Assembly (NCBI RefSeq): GCF_024298845.1
Contig: NZ_CP101156.1
Span: 2,542,001 to 2,606,000, forward strand
Direction of reading: 5' to 3'
From: Natronosalvus amylolyticus
GTDB taxonomy: Archaea > Halobacteriota > Halobacteria > Halobacteriales > Natrialbaceae
Length of the DNA: 64,000 bases
Position numbers and translations under genes: made by a program. Under the pieces are notes generated by a model. That model was not told the DNA's origin and did no database searches. It saw nothing but the letters and a program-made list of their open reading frames with translations. Shown here piece after piece: positions 35,444 through 44,885 of this stretch (the stretch's first letter is position 1; every line of letters starts with the position of its first letter).

Positions 35444-36325
35444 ATGAACGCAGATGCGGTCGTCCTCGACATCGACGGCGTGCTCGTCGACGTGGCCGAC
35501 TCCTATCGTCGCGCAATCGTCGACTCGATCGAATACGTCTACGGCCGGACCATCCGCCGCGAAGACATCCAACTGTTCAAAAACGCTGGCGGGTTCAACA
35601 ACGACTGGGAACTCACCTACGCCGGGGCGCTCTACGTGTTGGCCGCCGGCGAGGGCTTCGATCGCTCGCTCGAGGCGTTCACCGATGCCATCGCGGCCGA
35701 AGGCGGCGGACTCGAGGCGGCGGAGTCGGTCGTCATGGACGAACTCGGCGGGCAGGCCACTCAGCGGGTTCGCGGCAAGTGGGACACCGAGCGGCTTCGC
35801 GACGTCTTCCAGCAACTGTACCTCGGGAGTGAGCGGTACGCCGTCCTCGAGGACGCCGACCCGGACGCCGAACTGGAAGGGGCCGGATACATCGAGGCCG
35901 AACCCGTCCTGCTGGAGGATGAGACGCGCGAGGCGCTCCTCGAGCGTTACGACGTCGGAATCGTCACCGGACGACCGGCGGCCGAAGCCGAAATCGCGCT
36001 CGCTCGCGTCGGCCTCGAGATTCCGCTCGAACACCGGTTCACGATGGACGACTGGGCCGAAGGCAAACCACACCCTCGCGCCCTGACGACGCTCGGTGAG
36101 CGCTTCGACGCCGAGTCGGTCGTCTTCGTTGGGGACACGCTCGACGACGTCCAGACGGCGGTCAACGCCGAGGCGGCCGACGACGAGCGAACCTATCACG
36201 GCGTCGGGGTCCTTACCGGTGGCTTGACCGGGGGATCGGGGCGAGAACTGTTCGAGGAGGCCGGTGCGAGTGCGGTCCTCGAGTTGATCAACGAGTTGCC
36301 GGACGTCCTCGAGCTACCGTACTGA
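35444..36325 (+). CDS. HAD-superfamily phosphatase (TIGR01548-like)
   Basis: 293 residues from ATG 35444. HAD motif [18 protein letters not shown] (Asp nucleophile and general acid), motif II VTGRP, a Lys in EGKPHPRAL (motif III) and motif [14 protein letters not shown] are present, with a helical cap between motifs I and II. The sequence fits the TIGR01548 group of haloarchaeal and cyanobacterial HAD enzymes of uncertain substrate. The start is just after the minisatellite; an upstream in-frame extension reads non-coding DNA and was rejected. Confidence 0.92.
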   Translation: MNADAVVLDIDGVLVDVADSYRRAIVDSIEYVYGRTIRREDIQLFKNAGGFNNDWELTYAGALYVLAAGEGFDRSLEAFTDAIAAEGGGLEAAESVVMDELGGQATQRVRGKWDTERLRDVFQQLYLGSERYAVLEDADPDAELEGAGYIEAEPVLLEDETREALLERYDVGIVTGRPAAEAEIALARVGLEIPLEHRFTMDDWAEGKPHPRALTTLGERFDAESVVFVGDTLDDVQTAVNAEAADDERTYHGVGVLTGGLTGGSGRELFEEAGASAVLELINELPDVLELPY

Positions 36326-36368
36326 CCACTGAAGCCCGCGGTTACCGTGCTGACCACTGGAGCCCGCG
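36315..36368. repeat. 26-base direct duplication spanning the HAD gene stop codon
   Basis: Units 36315-36340 and 36343-36368 match at 24 of 26 positions and both hold the ctga of the stop codon region. The second copy lies in the 76-base gap before the FAD-Rieske gene. Confidence 0.75.
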
Positions 36369-36401
36369 TCCTTTTTTGTCGCTCCGACCCAATCTCGAGC
36401 T

Positions 36402-37934
36402 ATGTCCGGGTCGTTCATCCGCCATACCGACGACCTGCCTGGCGACCCTGTTTCCCCGTGGCTGGCAAGCACCTTCGAGGGACACTATCCCAGACTCGAA
36501 GGGCGCGTGTCGGCCGACGTCTGTATCGTGGGGGCGGGGATCACCGGGCTATCGACGGCTATCGAGTGCCTCGAGCGCGGGCTCTCGGTCGTCGTCCTCG
36601 AGCGTGATCGCGTGGGGTCGGGGACGACGGGAAAATCTGCCGGCGTCCTCACCAGCCAGCACGGGCTGTGTTATGCAAATCTGGAACGTCGGTTCGGCTC
36701 CGAGGCGGCCACAACGTATGCCACGCTCGCCGAGGCTGCTATCGATACCGTCGAGACTCGTCTCGAGTCGCTGTCTATCGATGCCGGATTCGAACGCCGG
36801 CCAGCCTACTGCTACGGCGACGACCCGAACCCGTTTCAACGGGAACTCGAGGCGGCTCGATCGGCGGGGCTCTCGGCCTCTCTCGTCCGGTCTGTCCCGC
36901 CGTTCGAACGAGCCAGTGCGGCAATTCGCTTCGACGAGCAGGCCGTCTTCCACCCACAGCGATACCTCCTCGGGATCGCCGAGACACTGCACGACGACGG
37001 ACGGGCGGCCGTCTTCGAACGCTCTCGCGTGACCGACGTCCATCCCGGTACCGACCCGACTGTCGAAACGGACGAGGGAACCGTTTCGGCCGACCACGTC
37101 GTCCTCGCCACTGGCTTTCCCCTCCTCGATCGGGCCGGGTACACGACACGACTGTACCCGCGACGCTCGCTCGTTCTCGGCATTCGCCTCGATGGCGACC
37201 CGCCCAGGGGCACGTATTACCATCACGACGACGGCCGATTCGTCCGCACGTCCCACGACGCACACGGACCACTCGTCTTCGTCGGCGGCGAGCGCCACAA
37301 GACTGGCCAGGGCGGGTCGATTGCCGACCGGTATCGTCGCCTCGAGCGTTGGACACGAACTCACTTCCCGCTCGAGTGGATCGCGTTTCGCTGGGCGGCA
37401 CAGGACTACGTCTCCGTCGACGGACTGCCGTTCATCGGCCCCGTTGGCCCGGCCACGCCGAACGTCCACGTCGCGACCGGCTTTAGCGGCTGGGGGCTGA
37501 CAATGGGGACGGTGGCCGGCCAATTGCTGGCACGGTCGTTGGGCCGCGAGCGACCATCCGAACTCGAGTTGTTCGACCCGACCCGATTCACGCCGATCGC
37601 GTCTGCGCCGAAAGCAGCGGCCGAGAACGCCGACGCGGCGAGCCAGTTTGCGACCGACTGGCTTCGGACGCTGTTCGAGCGAGACGAGCGGCCGATTCGC
37701 CCAGGTGAGGGCCGGATTCGTCGCCGGGGAATCTCACCGGTCGCCGTCGCTCGAGACGACGTGGGCGACCTGCACACGGTCTCGGGGCGGTGTCCCCACT
37801 GCCATGCCCTGCTGGCCTGGAACGACGCCGAATGCTCTTGGGACTGTCCCTGCCACGGCTCCCGATTCACCCCAGACGGAACGGTGATCGAGGGGCCTGC
37901 TGGAACCGATCTCCCGCCGCGCTCGCTCGAGTGA
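36402..37934 (+). CDS. FAD-dependent oxidoreductase (DAO family) with C-terminal Rieske domain
   Basis: 510 residues. The N-terminal dinucleotide motif VCIVGAGITGLSTAIECLERG and ERDRVGSGTTGKSAG are typical of D-amino-acid/glycine-oxidase-like flavoenzymes; the second FAD contact GFSGWGLTMGTVAGQLLA lies near residue 365. The last 70 residues form a Rieske [2Fe-2S] domain with CPH (in SGRCPHCHALLAW) and CPCHGSRF as ligand pairs. Such fusions probably pass substrate electrons from FAD to the Fe-S cluster and on to an outside acceptor. Substrate not known. Confidence 0.93.
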   Translation: MSGSFIRHTDDLPGDPVSPWLASTFEGHYPRLEGRVSADVCIVGAGITGLSTAIECLERGLSVVVLERDRVGSGTTGKSAGVLTSQHGLCYANLERRFGSEAATTYATLAEAAIDTVETRLESLSIDAGFERRPAYCYGDDPNPFQRELEAARSAGLSASLVRSVPPFERASAAIRFDEQAVFHPQRYLLGIAETLHDDGRAAVFERSRVTDVHPGTDPTVETDEGTVSADHVVLATGFPLLDRAGYTTRLYPRRSLVLGIRLDGDPPRGTYYHHDDGRFVRTSHDAHGPLVFVGGERHKTGQGGSIADRYRRLERWTRTHFPLEWIAFRWAAQDYVSVDGLPFIGPVGPATPNVHVATGFSGWGLTMGTVAGQLLARSLGRERPSELELFDPTRFTPIASAPKAAAENADAASQFATDWLRTLFERDERPIRPGEGRIRRRGISPVAVARDDVGDLHTVSGRCPHCHALLAWNDAECSWDCPCHGSRFTPDGTVIEGPAGTDLPPRSLE

Positions 37935-38031
37935 ACCTGTTTAGGGGTGAGTATCCGTGAACGACCGCTTGCCCGCCTGGTGACCGAACGCGGTACGTTT
38001 TTGCCGTCGAGGGTCCGACTTCCCGCCGAGT

Positions 38032-38628
38032 ATGGAAGCACGGGACCTCGCGCGAGCGGCCGAAGCGATACAGGACGGCGACGCCGTCGTCTATCCGACC
38101 GAAACCGTCTACGGGCTGGGGGCCGACGCCCTCGACCCCGAGGCCATCGAACGGGTCTTCGAGATCAAAGGCCGCGACCGAACGAATCCGCTTTCGTTTG
38201 CGGTCCCGTCGGTGCCGGCGGCCCTCGAGTACGTCCGAGCGAGCTCGGCCGAACGACAGTTCATGGCGCGATTCCTTCCCGGCCCCGTAACGGTGCTCTG
38301 TCGCCGACGTGAGGCGGTTCCCGAGGAACTGACGGCTGGCCGCGACCGCGTCGGCGTTCGCATCCCTGACCAGCCAGTTGCACTCAGACTCTGTGAACGG
38401 GCCGGCACGCCCATCACGGCGACCAGTGCAAACCGTAGCGGGCATGGCTCTGTTACACGAGTCGGGGACCTGGACGCGAGCGTTCGCGACGCCGTCGCGG
38501 TCGTGCTCGACGATGGAGAGACGCCAGGGACCGAAAGCACGGTCGTCGACGTGGAGTCGGCCACGGTCGTTCGGCGCGGGGCGATGGCCGACGAAATCGA
38601 ACACTGGCTCGAGGAACAGGTTCGCTGA
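38032..38628 (+). CDS. L-threonylcarbamoyladenylate synthase (Sua5/YrdC family)
   Basis: 198 residues, the length of a YrdC domain without the Sua5 C-terminal domain. VVYPTETVYGLGADA, KGRDRTNPLSF, RFLPGPVTVL, VGVRIPDQPVAL, PITATSANRSG and STVVDV are family signatures. It makes threonylcarbamoyl-AMP from threonine, bicarbonate and ATP for the tRNA t6A37 modification. A TATA-like ttttt run lies about 30 bases before the ATG. Confidence 0.96.
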   Translation: MEARDLARAAEAIQDGDAVVYPTETVYGLGADALDPEAIERVFEIKGRDRTNPLSFAVPSVPAALEYVRASSAERQFMARFLPGPVTVLCRRREAVPEELTAGRDRVGVRIPDQPVALRLCERAGTPITATSANRSGHGSVTRVGDLDASVRDAVAVVLDDGETPGTESTVVDVESATVVRRGAMADEIEHWLEEQVR

Positions 38629-38640
38629 TGGCGGCTCAGC

Positions 38641-38723
38641 TATAGTAGCCAGTGAACGTCAGTGCACCCCGCTCGCAAGCGGGTGTCGCGGTCGGTGTGC
38701 ACATTGTTTCACTGGCCACTATA
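38641..38723. repeat. palindromic element filling the gap between convergent Sua5 and Cas4-like genes
   Basis: The ends tatagtagccagtgaa (38641-38656) and ttcactggccactata (38708-38723) are inverted repeats matching at 15 of 16 positions. Inside lie two gtgcac hexamers and a CCCGCT-CGCA-AGCGGG hairpin. The whole 83-base unit lies between two stop codons. It may be a MITE-like insertion, a remnant of an insertion sequence end, or a two-way terminator. Confidence 0.6.
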
Positions 38724-38724
38724 A

Positions 38725-39558
38725 TCACCCAAAGCCGAGCAACGACCGCAGGCTCCGCGTTCTGACGCCACATCGGTCGACGTACTCGCAGGGCTCGCAT
38801 TTGTCCCGATTCTTGAGCCGTGCTGGCGGCCCGTCGAGGTCGGCGATCGTTCGGATCGACCGGCGATAGGCTGCTCTGCGTCGGGTCGTCATCGGGACGT
38901 GCCGAATCACGCCGTACGCTGGATACTCGAGCCAGGTCCCGCCCACTGGTTCTTCGAACTCCCAGGCGACGGCCTTGGCCGCAGCGACGGCGTGAACTTG
39001 TTGGGGCTTCCAGACACCGTTTTTCGGTGGCTTCCCGGTGGCGACGAGCACCGGCTCGAGCGGGTCGGTCACGAGTTTGTGGACGACACCCCGGCACTCG
39101 CGGCCGGTCACCAGCAGGTCGGTTTCGGCGGGTGCACAGAGGGCTGCCCAGCGATCGCGTGCATGGGTGGTTGCGGCGGTAGCGTCGCTGGCGTGAGTAG
39201 CCTGGCCGCCGTGGCTGGCGTGCGTAGCCTGGCCGCTGTCTCGAGCGTGTCCGGTTCCCTCCGTGTTTTCACCACTCGAGTCGGCGGTTTCCGTACGGTC
39301 CCCCCGGTCGTCACACCAGCACCGGAGTCGGTCGCGCGCCCGCGCCAATCTGGCGCGGTAGGCTGCTGGCTCGAGTCCGATGGGTTCGGCCTCGAGCGCG
39401 CTGTCGCTCATGGCGAGGAGGGCGTCGTATCGAAACGCCAGGTTTCGGATATCGCCGACGTGTGGCGGTGGCTCCCGGTCGTCTTCCTGCCGGGCGTAGT
39501 ACAGCTTCCGGGGGCAGTAGGTCGCCATCCGGAGATCGCTGAACGGAACGAGTGCCAT
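38725..39558 (-). CDS. stand-alone Cas4-like PD-(D/E)XK nuclease
   Basis: 277 residues. SDLRMATYCPRKLYYAR at the N-terminus gives the first Fe-S cysteine; the C-terminus KCEPCEYVDRC gives the other three of the Cas4/AddB-type [4Fe-4S] site. Nuclease-core candidates are VHKLVTDPLEPVLVATGKPP and WKPQQVHAVAAAKA. A low-complexity insert with two 9-residue repeats (GQATHAS) lies at about 108-140. No cas1, cas2 or CRISPR array is present, so this is probably a Cas4-like enzyme used in DNA repair or as a solo family member, as seen widely in haloarchaea. Confidence 0.85.
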   Translation of the reverse strand: MALVPFSDLRMATYCPRKLYYARQEDDREPPPHVGDIRNLAFRYDALLAMSDSALEAEPIGLEPAAYRARLARARDRLRCWCDDRGDRTETADSSGENTEGTGHARDSGQATHASHGGQATHASDATAATTHARDRWAALCAPAETDLLVTGRECRGVVHKLVTDPLEPVLVATGKPPKNGVWKPQQVHAVAAAKAVAWEFEEPVGGTWLEYPAYGVIRHVPMTTRRRAAYRRSIRTIADLDGPPARLKNRDKCEPCEYVDRCGVRTRSLRSLLGFG

Positions 39559-39626
39559 GGGCGCTCTGGCCGCACCATGGTATATAAAAATCGACCTCGG
39601 TCCGGTTTTCGTGCGTTCTGTGGGTC

Positions 39627-40217
39627 CTACAGCGAGACGTCCGTCTCCATCCCTTCGGTGGCGTCCTCGAGGCCATCCTCGCGAACGTCACTGGCCATTC
39701 GCGCGGAGAGTTCAGAGTCGCCGAGGATGCTGTCGAACTCGTCGCGGTAGCGATCGTTGGCTGCTCGCGATTCGGCTTTCCCGGCAGCAACCTGCCGAGC
39801 CCGGCGGATGGTCGCCTCGTCGACGTCGTACTCGGCGGCCAGCGTCGCGTCGTCTTCTTCACGGTCACGAATCGCCACGAGGTCGACGGTCTCGGCGTCC
39901 TCGTCGTCGACCAGGTGCAACTCGACGCGGGCCTCGAAGACGACGGTTTCGTCGACCTCGAGGTCGTCGGCGAGTTCCCCGTCGCTTTTGTCGTCGTAGT
40001 ACCCTTTCGCGACGGTCAGGAGTTCGTCCTCCGACAGCGGGGTCTCGAAGCCGTAGCGCTCTTGCATTTGGCCGACGACGGTCTTCAAACGCTGTTCGAC
40101 CGTGCGTTCGTCTTTCTCGAGGGACCCTCGTGTGTCCTCCTGTGATTCCGTGACGGTATCCTCGCCGTCGGTGACACTGGTGAAGATATCTCGAAGCTCC
40201 GCGGTTTTTTCGTTCAT
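39627..40217 (-). CDS. haloarchaeal helix-rich acidic protein, probable conditioned medium-induced protein 4
   Basis: 196 residues, strongly acidic. The N-terminus (KTAELRDIFTSVTDGEDTVT) matches my memory of the haloarchaeal family annotated as conditioned medium-induced protein 4. Two helix-turn-helix-like stretches (about 80-105, SDGELADDLEVDETVVFEAR; about 120-140, DATLAAEYDVDEATIRRAR) suggest nucleic acid binding. Role unknown; a growth-phase or cell-density link is implied only by the family name. Confidence 0.7.
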   Translation of the reverse strand: MNEKTAELRDIFTSVTDGEDTVTESQEDTRGSLEKDERTVEQRLKTVVGQMQERYGFETPLSEDELLTVAKGYYDDKSDGELADDLEVDETVVFEARVELHLVDDEDAETVDLVAIRDREEDDATLAAEYDVDEATIRRARQVAAGKAESRAANDRYRDEFDSILGDSELSARMASDVREDGLEDATEGMETDVSL

Positions 40218-40381
40218 GACTGCACACTGGCGGTGGGTGAGTATTTAATTCTGTTGCCAGCCATCGATGCCTGACTGTTACGATAAACTTTCAACCACAT
40301 ATAAATTCTTGCGTGACTGCGCAGGGGTCGATATTGCGTGGTGTGACAAGAGTTAAGTGATCACCTTCCCCGACATAGAAC

Positions 40382-42526
40382 ATGATAAATCCAGTCCAGA
40401 CGGAGGTGACGCGGGAAACGTACTACGGCATCTCCTCGGTGGAGAAGGTCCTATTTTACTTCCTCGCTGCCGTCGCCATCCTGGTTTTCCTGTACGGTCT
40501 GTACGCGCGGTTCGCCCGTTACACGGAGGGTGACGAGGATTCGTTCCCCCGCGTCGACGAGCTCCCCGGACGCGTGGTGAGCGCCGCCAAAATCGTGCTG
40601 ACGAACGAGAAGCAGTTCAATCGCGACCTGTACGGCGGATTGATGCACTCGTTTATTTTCTGGGGCTTTCTCTCGCTGTTCATCGCGACCTCGATTCTCG
40701 CGTTCGACGAATACGCCTACGGCATCGTCATGGACGCCTCGTTCTGGTACGGTGATTTCTATCTGGCCTACCAGTTCATGGTCGACGCGATGGGGCTGTT
40801 GTTCGTCGTGGGTATCGGCATGGCGATGTATCGGCGCTACTGGGTTCGTAACCAGCGACTCTGGGGACGACACACTTCGTTCGAGGACAACCTGTTCATC
40901 TGGCTGCTGTTCATCCTCGGCGTCGGCGGCTTCGCTCTCGAGGGGATCCGGATTTACGCGACCGGAATGCCCGAGTTCGAGGTCGTGAGTTTCGTCGGCT
41001 ACGGGATTGCGATGGCGCTCGTGGCGCTCGAGCCCATGGGTATGAGCGAGTCGCTCGCGGACTCGATGCACTGGTGGGCGTGGTGGTCACACTCGCTGTT
41101 CGCGCTGTTTTTCATCGCCTGGATTCCCTACGCGAAACCGTTCCACATGCTCTCGTCGTTCGCCAACGTCGTCACCCGTGACGAGAAGGCCGGTGCGCGA
41201 CTGCCAGGCATTCCGGCTGATCTGGACGCGACGAACGCCGAATCCATCGACGACTTCACCTGGAAGGAGATGCTCGACCAGGACGCCTGTACGAAGTGTG
41301 GTCGGTGTTCGTCGGTCTGCCCAGCGAAGGCGTCGAAACGGCCGCTCGATCCGCGTGACGTTATCCTCGACCTGAAAACGTACCGTGAGGGACTGGATGC
41401 CGGAGAGGAACCCAAACCGCTGGTCGCCGACGGTGGCGGCGTGATTCACACGGAAACCATGGAGTCCTGTATGGCCTGTATGGCCTGTATGGACGCCTGT
41501 CCAGTCGAAATCGAGCACCTGAACTCGTTCACCCGACTCAACCGCCAGATGGTCGACCAGGGTGACGTCGACTCGAACATGCAGGACGTCTTCCAGAACG
41601 TGATGCAAAACGGCAACACGTTCGGTGACTCCCCGCGCAACCGCGCCGATTGGACCGAAGACGTCGACGTCGAGGTCGCCGACGCCCGCGAAGAGGAAGT
41701 CGACTATCTCTGGTACGTCGGTGACTACCCGAGTTACGACGAGCGAAACAAGCAGGTTGCGCGCTCGCTCGCGACCATCCTCGACGAGGCCGACGTCACC
41801 TTCGGTATCCTCTTCGAGGACGAGAAGTACGACGGCAACGACATCCGCCGGATCGGCGAGGAGTTCCTCTACCTCGAGTTGGCGGGCCACCACGTCGAAT
41901 CGTTCGAGGCCTGTGAGTTCGAGAAGATCGTCTGTACGGACCCACACAGCTACAACACGTTCAAAAACGAGTATCCGGAGGTCGATTTCGAGGAGTTCGC
42001 CGACGACCCGATGATGCCCTTCGAGTACGACGAGTACTGGAACGCCGACGACGAGGTCGAGGTCCTCCACTGGACCCAGGCCGTCGAGGAACTGGTCCAG
42101 GACGGCAAGTTGGCACTCTCGGGTACCGAACTCGAGTACACCGTCACCTACCATGACCCATGTCACCTCGGTCGGTACAACGACGAGTACGAGGCACCGC
42201 GTGAACTCGTGAAAGTCACCGGCTGTGAGCTGTACGAAATGCCGCGCAACCGTGCCGACTCGTTCTGTTGTGGTGGCGGTGGTGGCGGGCTCTGGATGGA
42301 CTTCGAGGAGGAGCCCAAACCCAGCGAAGAACGGCTTCGGGAGGCACTCGAGGACACCGACGCCGGCGCTTCGGTCGAAAAGTTCGTCGTCGCCTGCCCG
42401 ATGTGTATGACGATGTACGAAGACGGTCGCAAGACGGGTGATTTCGAGGACGACATCGAAATCGTCGACATCGCCGAACTCATCGTCGAGGCGCTCGGCA
42501 AGAAGGAGACGGCCGGCCTCGAATAG
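40382..42526 (+). CDS. EtfD-like membrane Fe-S oxidoreductase (heterodisulfide-reductase-related)
   Basis: 714 residues. The N-terminal 240 residues contain about six membrane helices with His residues suited to heme b (GLMHSFIFWGF, MHWWAWWSHS). Two [4Fe-4S] motifs follow, CTKCGRCSSVCP (about 302) and CMACMACMDACP (about 362), then two CCG domains (CHLGRY at about 593, FCCGGGGGG at about 627, ACPMCMTMYED near 670). This order is that of EtfD, which takes electrons from electron-transfer flavoprotein to menaquinone. It is convergent with the Lut genes and is likely a central electron entry point; the donor is inferred. Confidence 0.9.
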   Translation: MINPVQTEVTRETYYGISSVEKVLFYFLAAVAILVFLYGLYARFARYTEGDEDSFPRVDELPGRVVSAAKIVLTNEKQFNRDLYGGLMHSFIFWGFLSLFIATSILAFDEYAYGIVMDASFWYGDFYLAYQFMVDAMGLLFVVGIGMAMYRRYWVRNQRLWGRHTSFEDNLFIWLLFILGVGGFALEGIRIYATGMPEFEVVSFVGYGIAMALVALEPMGMSESLADSMHWWAWWSHSLFALFFIAWIPYAKPFHMLSSFANVVTRDEKAGARLPGIPADLDATNAESIDDFTWKEMLDQDACTKCGRCSSVCPAKASKRPLDPRDVILDLKTYREGLDAGEEPKPLVADGGGVIHTETMESCMACMACMDACPVEIEHLNSFTRLNRQMVDQGDVDSNMQDVFQNVMQNGNTFGDSPRNRADWTEDVDVEVADAREEEVDYLWYVGDYPSYDERNKQVARSLATILDEADVTFGILFEDEKYDGNDIRRIGEEFLYLELAGHHVESFEACEFEKIVCTDPHSYNTFKNEYPEVDFEEFADDPMMPFEYDEYWNADDEVEVLHWTQAVEELVQDGKLALSGTELEYTVTYHDPCHLGRYNDEYEAPRELVKVTGCELYEMPRNRADSFCCGGGGGGLWMDFEEEPKPSEERLREALEDTDAGASVEKFVVACPMCMTMYEDGRKTGDFEDDIEIVDIAELIVEALGKKETAGLE

Positions 42527-42659
42527 ACGGCGATCCCCGAGTAGACGGCTGGTCTCGAACAGATCCTTTTTCGACGCTGGAAGCTCGTTTTTCGTTGCCA
42601 GATCTCTTTCCGGGACGTCTGCTTTTACCTGGGGAGCCGCGAGTTCGTCTCGAGGGCCT

Positions 42660-44885
42660 TCAGCGGGGAAGTCGCGTGTTCGGATCCAGTACCTCCACCG
42701 GATGTGTGGCTTCTCGAGCGAGCAGATCTTCGAGTTGATCCTCACAGGAGGTGCCACTGGCCACCACGACGCGGTCGTGTGCCTCGGGGGTGCTGAACTG
42801 CTCGGCGAGTCGGTCACCGACGTCCATGCTCAGTTCGTAGTACTGTGATTTATAGCCGAAACTGCCGGCCATGCCACAGCACTCGACGTCGCTCTCGAGG
42901 ACGTCGTATCCGAGGTCGTCGAAGACCGCACGTGTGTACCGGTCGAGACCGAGGGTCCGCTGTTGGCAGTGAGCGTGATAAGCGATAGGCGGTCCGTCCG
43001 TCCGAAGGGCCGCCGGGTCGGCTCCGTTCTCGAGGCAGCCGTAGACGTACTCGAGGATCTCGTAGCTGCTGTCCCGAAGCCTTTCGAACGAGCGTTCGGG
43101 GAGCAGTTTCTCGTATTCGCCACGGAACATCGCGAGGTCGCTCGGCTCGATGACGACGACGTCCCGGTCAGCGTCGATGTGCTCGGCCAGGCCAGCGTAC
43201 ACGCGGCTGGCTTTCGCGTCGGCGGTGTCGATCATACCCTGGGAGAGCGGGGCACGACCGCTGCCGGGGACCGGCGGAATCTTGACGTGGACCGAGAGGG
43301 ACTCGAGGACGCGGACCGCTGCTTTCCCCCGCTCGACGTCGACGTAATTGGTGTAGGTGTCGGGGTAGAGGACGACCTCCCGGTCGGCGTCAGCTGCCGA
43401 AACTCGGGGGCCGCGAGCGTCGAACCAGTCGACGAGCGTCTCGCGCTGGAACGAGGGCAGGGGTCGTCGGCTGTCGATGCCGACGAATCGGTCGACGAGC
43501 GAGCGAACGGGCTCGAGACCACCGACCCAGTTCGAGAAGGGTGCGGTCGCCGAGCCGAGTTTCGCCAGCGTCTCGTAGTTCCCGAACAGCCGTTTTTGCC
43601 GGTCGATGGTTCCCGTTGCTTCCTCGTCGGGGACGAGCTCGTCGTAGAGGAAGTCGAATCGGCTGGCCTCCCCGTCGCGGTTGAGCCGGTCGCGAACGAC
43701 GGTGTTGATCCAGGGGATATCGATTTTCACGGGGCAGGCTTCGACACACCGTGAACAGCCGGTACAGAGGTCGTTGAACTCGGCGGCCGAATCGTAGCCG
43801 TGAACGCCGGCTTCCCAGCCCGTGGCGATGCCGCCGGTGTAGGTCTCACCGCCGAAGGCGTGGCCGCCGACGGACTGGAAGTTCCCGCAGGTGTTGGCAC
43901 ACGCCGAACACCGGATGCAGTACAGCGTCTCCCGAAGTTGGTCGTCCTCGCGCATGGCCATGCGGCCGTTGTCGATCAACACGAGGTGGAACTCGCGGCC
44001 GTCGTCGCGATCGGCAAACGGCGTCTCGGGGTCGTCGGGGTCGACGATCGGGGAATCGACTGGTGGCGTCAAAAGCGAGACGTACGAGGTGATATCCTGC
44101 CCAGTACCGGACCGCCCGATCAGTTCGATAAACGGTGCCAGGTCCTCGACGGTGGGAACGATTTTCTCGACGCCAGCGACGGCGATATGTGTATCGGGCA
44201 CGACGGCCGTCTTCCGGGCGTTCCCTTCACTCGTCACGAGCATGAGCGACCCCGAGTCGGCCGTAATGAAGTTCGCCCCTGTCATGCCGATATCGGCTCC
44301 AGCGATCTGTTCGCCCAGTCGATCGCGGGCGAACATCGTGAGTTCCTCGGCCGTCTCGAGGGGTTCGGCCGGGTCGAACTGACTGTTGAACAGGCGGGCT
44401 ATCTCTTCACGAGATTTGTGAATCGCCGGCGCGACGATGTGGGAGGGAGCTTCCTCGGCGACCTGTAAGACCCACTCGCCGAGATCGGTTTCGACGACGT
44501 CGACACCGTCGCGCTCGAGCGCTTCGTTGACCTCGAGTTCCTCGCTGGTCATCGACTTCGACTTGACGAGTCGTTCGGCGTCGTTCTCGCTCGCGATCTC
44601 ACTGATGTAGCGGTTGGCGTCGGCGGCGTCTTCGGCCAGATAGACCGTCCCGCCGTTTTCCTCGACGGTCTCGGTTACCGCGTCGATCAGTTCTGGGAGG
44701 CGCTCGATCGCCCCTTCTTTGATCGTCCGCGCCTCGTCTTTCAACCGCTCGTAGTCCTCGAGGTCCGCGACCGAGTCGTATCGTCCCTGATTGAACCCCA
44801 GGGTGTTCGCCTCGACGGCGGGACCTTCGGTCTCGAGAAGGTGGCGAATGTGGTCGGCTTTCGTCTCACGGTCGGTTTTACTCAT
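42660..44885 (-). CDS. LutB-LutA fusion: LUD-domain Fe-S protein of L-lactate oxidation
   Basis: 741 residues from ATG 44885; longer in-frame extensions overlap LutC out of frame and were rejected. A LUD domain (about 60-300) is followed by two ferredoxin motifs, CIRCSACANTCG (about 320) and CTGCSRCVEACP (about 370), then, after a LutB-like helical part, a CCG region with HAHCQQRTLG (about 637) and ECCGMAGSFGY (about 668), which in bacteria belongs to the separate LutA. The fused protein should carry lactate-derived electrons to the chain. It overlaps the upstream LutC gene by eight bases. Confidence 0.9.
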   Translation of the reverse strand: MSKTDRETKADHIRHLLETEGPAVEANTLGFNQGRYDSVADLEDYERLKDEARTIKEGAIERLPELIDAVTETVEENGGTVYLAEDAADANRYISEIASENDAERLVKSKSMTSEELEVNEALERDGVDVVETDLGEWVLQVAEEAPSHIVAPAIHKSREEIARLFNSQFDPAEPLETAEELTMFARDRLGEQIAGADIGMTGANFITADSGSLMLVTSEGNARKTAVVPDTHIAVAGVEKIVPTVEDLAPFIELIGRSGTGQDITSYVSLLTPPVDSPIVDPDDPETPFADRDDGREFHLVLIDNGRMAMREDDQLRETLYCIRCSACANTCGNFQSVGGHAFGGETYTGGIATGWEAGVHGYDSAAEFNDLCTGCSRCVEACPVKIDIPWINTVVRDRLNRDGEASRFDFLYDELVPDEEATGTIDRQKRLFGNYETLAKLGSATAPFSNWVGGLEPVRSLVDRFVGIDSRRPLPSFQRETLVDWFDARGPRVSAADADREVVLYPDTYTNYVDVERGKAAVRVLESLSVHVKIPPVPGSGRAPLSQGMIDTADAKASRVYAGLAEHIDADRDVVVIEPSDLAMFRGEYEKLLPERSFERLRDSSYEILEYVYGCLENGADPAALRTDGPPIAYHAHCQQRTLGLDRYTRAVFDDLGYDVLESDVECCGMAGSFGYKSQYYELSMDVGDRLAEQFSTPEAHDRVVVASGTSCEDQLEDLLAREATHPVEVLDPNTRLPR

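Noticed and set aside
35010-35516. Glycine-rich ORF on the minus strand with [12 protein letters not shown] repeats, and other repeat ORFs across 35.1-35.4 kb
   Set aside because: All arise because the 36-base minisatellite is open in several frames; none has a start, ribosome site or coding character outside the repeat.
41087-42817. Long open frame antisense to the EtfD-like gene
   Set aside because: Complementary to a gene with clear Fe-S motifs; the antisense product has no recognisable motif.
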